DNA of 12,044 bases. Origin: Balneolaceae bacterium (GTDB taxonomy: Bacteria; Bacteroidota; Rhodothermia; Balneolales; Balneolaceae). The DNA is taken from the NCBI GenBank assembly GCA_003555185.1, contig PWFZ01000333.1, forward strand, positions 1 to 12,044, in the 5' to 3' direction. The notes under the pieces were generated by a model, which saw only the letters and a list, made by a program, of their open reading frames with translations, searched no databases and was not told where the DNA came from. Both the position numbers and the translations under genes were made by a program. Below, one piece after another: positions 7,088-12,044 of the stretch. The stretch's first letter is position 1. Each line of letters starts with the position of its first letter.

Positions 7088-8659
7088 ATGAAATACATCT
7101 ACTCTTTAATTGTTCTTTGTCTCTTTACAATACTGATCACAACCGATGCAGATGCACAATGGACTCAGGATTTTCGTAACCAGATGGAAATTCCTAACAT
7201 TGTTGATATAGAAAGTTCACCTTCACATATGTATGTGCTTTCAGAATCAGAAGGGTTGGTGGTTTTCAGAGCCCATACTGATTCACTCCAATATCTTTAC
7301 TCATCAACAGGAATGCAGCGCCGCGGCGACAGGTTAGAAGCTGATATCCGGTTTGCCTACCTTTATGGTCAGGGGCGGCGTCTTACGGTAATCGAACCCA
7401 CTTCCGTACTTGGAGTTTACTCTTCCACCGTACTTCCCGAAGCTCCAAAATCTACTCAGCGAATCGGTACTCACCTGTTTATTGCTATGGGTGAAAAAGG
7501 GCTTGGCAGACTTTCACTGGAGACTCCTGAGGATGTAGATGCATCACCTGAAATGATAGACCCGGATCGTTTCGAAAACAGTTCTGTTCAGAATCTTGTA
7601 ACCGACAACCATCGCCTCCTCTATGTATTAAGCGACAACAGGAATATTGATATTTATCGAAGTGATTCCGATGAGGGATCATTGCGTCACGAAGAACGGG
7701 TACAGCTAAATGAATCGATAGAAAAGGTATTCCTCACTGATGATGAATTAATTGGCACTGACTCAAGTGGAAATGTATTTATGATTGATTCTGATGGACA
7801 AACACGTTCCCTTGCATCAGTGGAAGAATCTGTTCATAAATTAAAAATCTGGGACAACTACATTGCCGTTAGAACGACAACCGGAAAATTGTGGATTGGA
7901 GAAGTAGATGATGAATTGAATCTCTGGAAAAAAGATGAAAAAGCAGGTAATCATTTTACAGTGATTGAAAATAATTTCTACCTGTCAGAATTCAATACAA
8001 TTTCTCCGGTAATTTATGCAGACTTAAAACAGCGGGAAGACATTGCAGGTGCTCCTGCAAATGAAGAGCTCAGGTTTAAAAGTATTAACAATATAACCCT
8101 ACCGTTTCCCAAACCTCTCATTCTGCCCATTGAGCTGGAATCATCACAGTATAGTATTGAAGATATTTCTTTGAGCTATCAGGGAAGTGTTGATAATGCC
8201 AGAATACGAGGTAAGACATTTTACTGGCAGCCAAATGCGAATCAAACGGGCAGGCAACAGTTTACGCTCACAGCCACGACCGTGAGTGGTAAAAGCACAT
8301 CTACCCAATTTAGTGTTGATTTACGTCCGTTTAATGCACCGCCCCGGTTCAGTCCATCGCGTACTATTTCTGTGGTTACAGAAGAAGATTTTGAACTTAA
8401 AATTGAGGCCTTTGATCCGGATGGATTTAATACTGACCTAATACGATATCTTGGTGTAGATTTACCGAATGGAGCAAGTTTGAATGAACAAACCGGTAAG
8501 TTTACATGGAAACCATCCATACGGCAGGTAGGAACTCACTCTTTTCAGGTTATTGCAACGGATCAGTTCGGAGCAGCGGCTTCTCAGAATTACGAACTCA
8601 GGGTAATTGAAGTTGACGAGGATTTTGACGAAGAAATGATACAAGAGGTCGATAATTAG
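7088..8659 (+). CDS. Secreted protein with probable beta-propeller and two Ig-like (putative Ig/cadherin-like) domains
   Basis: A 523-residue exported protein of unknown function. The ATG at 7088 is preferred over an upstream in-frame start near 7010, because it lies 4 bp after the oxidoreductase stop and begins a clear signal peptide (MKYIY, hydrophobic core, cleavage after ADA at residue 23). There is no lipobox. Residues about 35-315 contain six or seven loosely repeating units of strand-turn-strand type (for example YVLSESEGLVVF 49-60, LFIAMGEKGLGRLSL 130-144, LLYVLSDNRNIDIY 177-190 and IGTDSSGNVFMIDSDG 222-237), suggesting a beta-propeller. Two Ig-like domains follow (about 330-413 and 417-508); both have the tG..tW.P...G.h.f...a pattern, clearest in LPNGASLNEQTGKFTWKP (459-476). 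The tail is very acidic (508-523). It sits between an oxidoreductase and mutY with tight spacing. Propeller-Ig proteins often bind ligands or surfaces, but no specific role is supported. Confidence 0.82.
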   Translation: MKYIYSLIVLCLFTILITTDADAQWTQDFRNQMEIPNIVDIESSPSHMYVLSESEGLVVFRAHTDSLQYLYSSTGMQRRGDRLEADIRFAYLYGQGRRLTVIEPTSVLGVYSSTVLPEAPKSTQRIGTHLFIAMGEKGLGRLSLETPEDVDASPEMIDPDRFENSSVQNLVTDNHRLLYVLSDNRNIDIYRSDSDEGSLRHEERVQLNESIEKVFLTDDELIGTDSSGNVFMIDSDGQTRSLASVEESVHKLKIWDNYIAVRTTTGKLWIGEVDDELNLWKKDEKAGNHFTVIENNFYLSEFNTISPVIYADLKQREDIAGAPANEELRFKSINNITLPFPKPLILPIELESSQYSIEDISLSYQGSVDNARIRGKTFYWQPNANQTGRQQFTLTATTVSGKSTSTQFSVDLRPFNAPPRFSPSRTISVVTEEDFELKIEAFDPDGFNTDLIRYLGVDLPNGASLNEQTGKFTWKPSIRQVGTHSFQVIATDQFGAAASQNYELRVIEVDEDFDEEMIQEVDN

Positions 8660-9756
8660 TGCCCGATTTACCCGTAAACGCTCTTTTGGACTGGTATGAA
8701 AAAAATAAGCGCGAAATGCCGTGGAGAAACACCTCCGATCCCTATAAAATATGGATATCGGAAGTCATGCTTCAGCAAACACGTGTTGATACTGTTATTC
8801 CTTACTTCAATCGGTTTATTGGAAAATACCCCACTGTAAACGATTTAGCCAAATCCGATCAACAGAGCGTTCTTAAAGTTTGGGAAGGCCTTGGCTATTA
8901 TAGCCGGGCCAGAAATATGCATCAGGCAGCTAAAACTGTATCAGCCGAAATGAATGGCAAGATGCCAGCCGATTATGATGGACTTATCAAGCTAAAAGGA
9001 ATCGGACCCTACACCGCTGCAGCCATTAGCAGCATCGCATACAGCGAAAAAAAAGCTGTGGTTGATGGTAATGTTCTTCGGGTGATGTGCCGATTTTTCG
9101 GAATTCCTGATGATATTCGGTCTGCAGGAACAAAGACAGAAGTTCAGAGCTATGCGGATGATCTGATTCCTAAATCCAATCCCGGAGATTTTAATCAGGC
9201 AGTTATGGAGCTGGGCGCTACCGTTTGTAAACCCTCAAGTCCACTGTGTGATGATTGTCCTCTTTCTGTTCAGTGCGTCGCCTACAATAGTGCACAAACG
9301 GAGACTATACCTTATAAATCAAAAAAAGCGAAGGTTCCGCACCATCAAATTGCCGTTGGATTAATTGTAAATAACGACAACGAGCTTTTAATTTCTTTGC
9401 GGCAGAATGATGCAATGCTTGGCGGACTTTGGGAATTTCCGGGTGGGAAAAAGGAAGATGATGAGTCCCTGAAAGAAGCTGCCAAACGTGAACTGGATGA
9501 AGAGCTGGGTGTACAGGTATCCGTGTTTGATGAATTTATGAACTTGAAACACGCTTACTCTCATTTTAAAATAACCCTGCACGCATATTGGTGTAAAATT
9601 GAAAACGGTATACCGGCCCCGAAGTCAAGTCAGAAATTGACATGGGTTTCATTAAATGATATTGATGAGTTCCCGTTTCCGAAGGCAAATAAAACGCTTA
9701 TAAAAAATTTACAAAAGCTCGAAAACGGTAACCTGAGCAAATTCCTTAACAAATAA
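8659..9756 (+). CDS. mutY: A/G-specific adenine glycosylase MutY with C-terminal Nudix domain
   Basis: Removes adenine mispaired with 8-oxoguanine, in base excision repair. Length 365 residues (E. coli 350). Motifs in order: catalytic Glu35 in SEVMLQQTRV (34-43); helix-hairpin-helix around LKGIGPYTAAA (112-122); catalytic Asp136 in VVDGNVLRV; [4Fe-4S] ligands Cys190, Cys197, Cys200 and Cys206 with C-x6-C-x2-C-x5-C spacing. All are at an offset of 2 from E. coli MutY (Glu37, Asp138, Cys192-208). The C-terminal domain keeps the 8-oxoG-sensing loop as YSH (300-302) and, unusually, a complete Nudix box G263-x5-E269-x7-R277-E-L-x-E-E-x-G-V. The start is GTG, overlapping the TAG of the preceding gene by 1 bp; an AGAGGT about 8 bp upstream could act as a ribosome site. 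The stop overlaps the next ATG by 1 bp. Confidence 0.97.
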   Translation: MPDLPVNALLDWYEKNKREMPWRNTSDPYKIWISEVMLQQTRVDTVIPYFNRFIGKYPTVNDLAKSDQQSVLKVWEGLGYYSRARNMHQAAKTVSAEMNGKMPADYDGLIKLKGIGPYTAAAISSIAYSEKKAVVDGNVLRVMCRFFGIPDDIRSAGTKTEVQSYADDLIPKSNPGDFNQAVMELGATVCKPSSPLCDDCPLSVQCVAYNSAQTETIPYKSKKAKVPHHQIAVGLIVNNDNELLISLRQNDAMLGGLWEFPGGKKEDDESLKEAAKRELDEELGVQVSVFDEFMNLKHAYSHFKITLHAYWCKIENGIPAPKSSQKLTWVSLNDIDEFPFPKANKTLIKNLQKLENGNLSKFLNK

Positions 9757-10592
9757 TGAATTCCTCTCCCCTTCGTACCAGATCGGTAAAAGCACTTCTG
9801 CAGATGAAGCCTTACCTGGATGAAATTAACGACAGTGTTGAAAAACCGGATTATATCCATAAAGACCCGGTGCAGTTTATGCACGCTTTTACAGATAAAA
9901 AAGATATTGAAATCGCTGGATTTTTTGCGGCGACTATGGCCTGGGGACGCAGAGATATTGTTATCGCGAAAGTCGATGATTTATTAAAACGAATGGATTA
10001 CAGTCCATATGAATTTGTCCAAAATTACAGTACATCAGAGTTTAAAGTTTTAAATGGGTTTAAACACCGCACTTTCAAACCCATTGATATTCATGGATTA
10101 ACCCTTTGCCTGCAGAGTATATATAAACAGTATTGGGATTTCGAACAGTTTTGGAAAGAGTGTTATAATGAAGGTATAAACGATGAAAGGCCGTTTATTG
10201 CAATCTTCCACGAAAAATTTCTAAGCCAGCATCATGATGTGGCAAATCGCACAAAAAAGCACGTTTCAAATCAGGAAAAAGGGAGTACTTGCAAGCGATT
10301 ATACATGTATTTGAGGTGGTGTTGCCGCAAGGGAAGTAAAGTAGATTTAGGAATCTGGGACTTCCTCTCACCATCAGAGCTTTTAATACCTTTTGATGTA
10401 CATGTTGCTCGTCAGGCTCGCAGGTATGGGCTTTTATCACGACGTACAGACAACTGGAAATCCGTAGTAGAGCTCACCAACACAATGAAAATTTTAAACC
10501 CGTCTGATCCCGCCCGCTACGATTATGCTCTGTTTGGAATCGGCGCATTGGATTATCAACTTCCTCAACGATTTCTACTCAACAAGGTATAG
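9756..10592 (+). CDS. TIGR02757/DUF2400 family protein
   Basis: A 278-residue protein of a conserved family with no assigned function, cotranscribed with mutY (TAATG overlap). Family landmarks visible: DPVQFMHAFTDKKDIEIAGFFAATMAWGRRD split over residues 37-67, KHVSNQEKGSTCKRLYMYLRW (168-188), VDLGIW (196-201), LLIPFDVHVARQARRYGL (209-226) and a C-terminal DPARYDYALFGIGAL (251-265). The block IPFDVHVARQ..RYGLL, then DYALFGIG, resembles the catalytic-Asp helix and final helix of HhH-GPD glycosylases such as endonuclease III, with Asp214 at the catalytic place. A canonical HhH motif (LPGVG-like) is not obvious. No signal peptide, membrane helix or cysteine cluster for an iron-sulfur centre is seen. 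A DNA-repair-related role is only inferred from the neighbour and this resemblance. The reading frame is intact and of normal length. Confidence 0.85.
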   Translation: MNSSPLRTRSVKALLQMKPYLDEINDSVEKPDYIHKDPVQFMHAFTDKKDIEIAGFFAATMAWGRRDIVIAKVDDLLKRMDYSPYEFVQNYSTSEFKVLNGFKHRTFKPIDIHGLTLCLQSIYKQYWDFEQFWKECYNEGINDERPFIAIFHEKFLSQHHDVANRTKKHVSNQEKGSTCKRLYMYLRWCCRKGSKVDLGIWDFLSPSELLIPFDVHVARQARRYGLLSRRTDNWKSVVELTNTMKILNPSDPARYDYALFGIGALDYQLPQRFLLNKV

Positions 10593-10630
10593 AGTCGTGT
10601 AAACCAAAACCTGTCAGGTTTTGTACGACT
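10593..10630. repeat. REP-like palindrome, copy 1
   Basis: AAAACCTGTCAGGTTTT (10606-10622) is a perfect inverted repeat with 8 bp arms around one T. An outer pair AGTCGT (10593-10598) / ACGACT (10625-10630) extends it into an interrupted hairpin. It begins directly after the stop codon of the DUF2400 gene and could also end transcription from either side. Confidence 0.8.
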
Positions 10631-10656
10631 TACATGCACTTTTAATGATATATGAG

Positions 10657-10675
10657 AGAAACCTGACAGGTTTCT
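10657..10675. repeat. REP-like palindrome, copy 2 (inverted relative to copy 1)
   Basis: AGAAACCTGACAGGTTTCT is a perfect inverted repeat with 9 bp arms around one A. Its core is the same as in copy 1 (AAACCTG-N-CAGGTTT), but the central base is A instead of T, so read in the same sense the two copies are inverted. The 34 bp between them is A/T rich. It ends 15 bp before the stop of the convergent membrane-protein gene. Confidence 0.8.
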
Positions 10676-10690
10676 ACCAGCATATCACCA

Positions 10691-11362
10691 TTAATTTAAC
10701 GCTTCCATTATCTGAAAAACTGAATAAGAGAGAAATCCAATAATACCTCCTGTTAAATTTATGAACAGAGAGAAGATGACATATCCAATCACAAACGCGG
10801 ATAAAATTCTCAGCCAATCCATAAATGAGCTTGCCATAAAATAGACTTTCTGAATCCAGATCATCACTGACGCGATCACAAATGCAGGCAGTGAAGAGTG
10901 CATAAATGTATCCGTTAGGGGAATGTTGAGAAATGCCCACACAGGAATTAAGACCAAAAGTGCTATAATTGCGACACCTGCAGCGTAAGTATTTAAAATT
11001 ATATGGGAATAAAACCCATCCATTTTACCCTTCAGAAAGAAATTGCCACCTATGGCAAGAGCCGGTACTAATATAAACAGCATCCCCACGGGTAGAAACT
11101 GCGTCATCAACCGAATATTTGTAGCTTCCATCCACGCTGCCACATTCTGCATCTGTTGGTTATCTGCAAGTTCCTGGTCGAACGTGGGCTCTATGGTAAA
11201 ATCAACCAACAGGGAAGTAAGTACCACAATAAAAATCATCCCTATCAAACAGAATTTAAATGGATGCATATAAGACGTTTCCTGTTCATTAATGAACGGG
11301 TCAATCACGTTTCTGGGGTGATTAAAGGTATCTTTTAGAGTATCAATGAATCTTGTGACCAT
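10691..11362 (-). CDS. Five-helix integral membrane protein, DUF3667/Yip1-like
   Basis: A 223-residue inner-membrane protein of unknown function. An amphipathic N-terminus (TLKDTFNHPRNVIDPFINEQETSYMHPFKF, residues 8-37) precedes about five hydrophobic segments near 36-55, 88-108, 121-146, 156-176 and 186-212. The pattern of a PxxxIxxFI stretch, then a short polar part, then YxxPFKF and a membrane helix is reminiscent of the C-terminal half of DUF3667 proteins of Bacteroidota. The usual N-terminal zinc ribbon of that family is absent, so assignment is tentative. The loop 56-85 (DFTIEPTFDQELADNQQMQN) is polar and acidic and probably external. ATG start at 11362, no Shine-Dalgarno, transcribed alone: divergent from rpsU and convergent with the DUF2400 gene. 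No catalytic motif was seen. Confidence 0.72.
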   Translation of the reverse strand: MVTRFIDTLKDTFNHPRNVIDPFINEQETSYMHPFKFCLIGMIFIVVLTSLLVDFTIEPTFDQELADNQQMQNVAAWMEATNIRLMTQFLPVGMLFILVPALAIGGNFFLKGKMDGFYSHIILNTYAAGVAIIALLVLIPVWAFLNIPLTDTFMHSSLPAFVIASVMIWIQKVYFMASSFMDWLRILSAFVIGYVIFSLFINLTGGIIGFLSYSVFQIMEALN

Positions 11363-11444
11363 GGTAAATGTTTTAATTCTAAGTACAGAGTAATTTCTAT
11401 AAATTATTTATCTATTCAGACTGTATTTTTGAAAAATATCTCCC

Positions 11445-11452
11445 TATATTTC
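11445..11452 (+). promoter_or_regulatory. Possible -7 element for rpsU
   Basis: TATATTTC matches TAnnTTTG at seven of eight positions, 34 bp before the rpsU ATG. The nearest upstream TTTG (11428-11431) is only 13 bp away, shorter than the usual 19, so the -33 part is doubtful. Confidence 0.4.
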
Positions 11453-11486
11453 GCAACTGTAACAAATTACAAAACAAAGCTTACTT

Positions 11487-11681
11487 ATGATTGGAGTTAA
11501 AGTAAAAGATAACGAAAGTATTGACCGCGCTATCAACCGTTTTAAGAAAATGGTTACGCGTTCCAGAAAATTAAACGAATTCAGAGAGCGTCAGCAGTTC
11601 ACAAAGCCATCTGAAGAACGCAGAGAAGCATTAAAGAAAAGTGTTCGGGAAGAGCGTAGAAGAAGAAGAGACAATTACTAA
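11487..11681 (+). CDS. rpsU: 30S ribosomal protein bS21
   Basis: A small basic protein of the 30S platform near the 3' end of 16S rRNA, involved in initiation. The 64 residues match bS21: MIGVKVKDNESIDRAINRFKK at the start (family pattern of a valine-rich strand, then the first helix), a central SRKLNEFRERQQF (26-38) and an Arg-rich tail (RREALKKSVREERRRRRDNY, 45-64). It ends in Tyr64. ATG start; the leader before it (AAAACAAAGCTTACTT) has no Shine-Dalgarno. It appears monocistronic: a divergent membrane-protein gene lies upstream, and a stem-loop plus the convergent radA lie downstream. In Flavobacterium bS21 helps hide the anti-Shine-Dalgarno sequence, and rpsU translation there is thought to be autoregulated through a strong Shine-Dalgarno; no such site is visible here. 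Confidence 0.96.
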   Translation: MIGVKVKDNESIDRAINRFKKMVTRSRKLNEFRERQQFTKPSEERREALKKSVREERRRRRDNY

Positions 11682-11711
11682 GTAATCTCACGGTCAATTT
11701 GACCGTGTTAC
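11682..11711. terminator. Stem-loop between convergent rpsU and radA
   Basis: CACGGTC (11689-11695), loop AATTT, GACCGTG (11701-11707): a perfect 7 bp stem, extended across a small bulge by GTAA (11682-11685) with TTAC (11708-11711). It starts right after the rpsU stop and lies 15 bp before the radA stop, so it is well placed as a two-way transcription end. There is no strong T-tract on either side, so intrinsic termination may be weak. Confidence 0.6.
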
Positions 11712-11726
11712 GATTGGTTAGATAGT

Positions 11727-12044
11727 TTATTTCTTTTGAATCTGACTGATGTATGCTGCATGCTGCAGCTTCACGCTTGTTTTGATAGCGGTTTTGCTCT
11801 TGGGTAAAACCGCATTTTCAACACCCATCTTTTCCGCTTCTCTAATTCTTTGTTCCGTAAAAGGAACCCGACGAACTTCCCCACCCAGACCTACTTCACC
11901 AAAATAAATGGTGTTACTTTCTGTAGGCTGATCTCTTATGCTTGATGATAAAGCCGCAATAACGGCTAAATCTGCTGCAGGATCAGAAACCTTCAAGCCT
12001 CCCGCTATATTCAGATATACATCCTGTCCTGTAAATTTGATTCC
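11727..12044 (-). CDS. radA: DNA repair protein RadA (Sms), C-terminal end only
   Basis: RadA is a RecA-like ATPase and branch-migration helicase acting in recombination and in repair of stalled forks. Only the last 105 residues are in the window; the family is about 450, so the zinc finger, Walker motifs and KNRFG motif lie beyond the edge. The visible part is the Lon-protease-like C-terminal domain: GQDVYLNIAGGLKVSDPAAD is followed by ALSSSIRDQP, FGEVGLGGEVRRVP and QRIREAEKMG, all typical RadA sequence. The frame is open to the window edge; the true start is outside, and the internal TTG at 11996 is simply the Leu of GGLKV. The C-terminus ends QIQKK. Convergent with rpsU. Confidence 0.95.
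   Translation of the reverse strand, partial: GIKFTGQDVYLNIAGGLKVSDPAADLAVIAALSSSIRDQPTESNTIYFGEVGLGGEVRRVPFTEQRIREAEKMGVENAVLPKSKTAIKTSVKLQHAAYISQIQKK

Noticed and set aside
10593..10675. Short CRISPR array
   Set aside because: Only two copies, each a self-palindrome, in inverted orientation, with no further units or cas genes.
10674..10940. 88-residue minus-strand frame at the end of the membrane-protein gene
   Set aside because: It overlaps the 223-residue membrane protein in another frame and extends into the repeat; no similarity or start signal.

Overview
The window looks like a chromosomal stretch from the Bacteroidota/FCB group, possibly Balneolota (the class is a guess). Three things suggest this. 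Most starts lack a Shine-Dalgarno sequence and have A/T-rich leaders. One promoter matches the Bacteroidota form exactly (TTTG-N19-TATATTTG ahead of the serine palmitoyltransferase gene). The sphingolipid gene set is also typical of that group. No phage, IS element, tRNA, rRNA or CRISPR array was found, and no gene-free stretch exceeds 300 bases.

Left part (1-6013, minus strand), in transcription order: two GT4 glycosyltransferases overlapping by 4 bp, then serine palmitoyltransferase behind its own promoter, then a GNAT-fold acyltransferase 21 bp downstream, then fumarase C (cut by the window edge). Divergently at 6109 lies an extended SDR/epimerase-type oxidoreductase. Read together these resemble a sphingolipid or glycosphingolipid locus. 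SPT makes 3-ketosphinganine, a GNAT-type protein could be the bacterial ceramide synthase, an epimerase-family protein could be the 3-keto reductase, and the two GT4 enzymes could add sugars. Only SPT is firmly identified; the other roles rest on family resemblance and neighbourhood.

Middle part (6109-10592, plus strand): a tightly packed operon with a 4 bp gap and two 1 bp overlaps. It holds the oxidoreductase, a secreted protein with a probable beta-propeller and two Ig-like domains, MutY adenine glycosylase with an unusually complete C-terminal Nudix box, and a DUF2400/TIGR02757 protein. The last may be a distant relative of the HhH-GPD glycosylases.

Right part (10593-12044): two copies of the palindrome AAACCTG(A/T)CAGGTTT form a REPIN-like pair between convergent genes. 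After them come a five-helix membrane protein (minus strand), ribosomal protein bS21 (plus strand), a stem-loop between convergent genes, and the C-terminal end of radA (minus strand).
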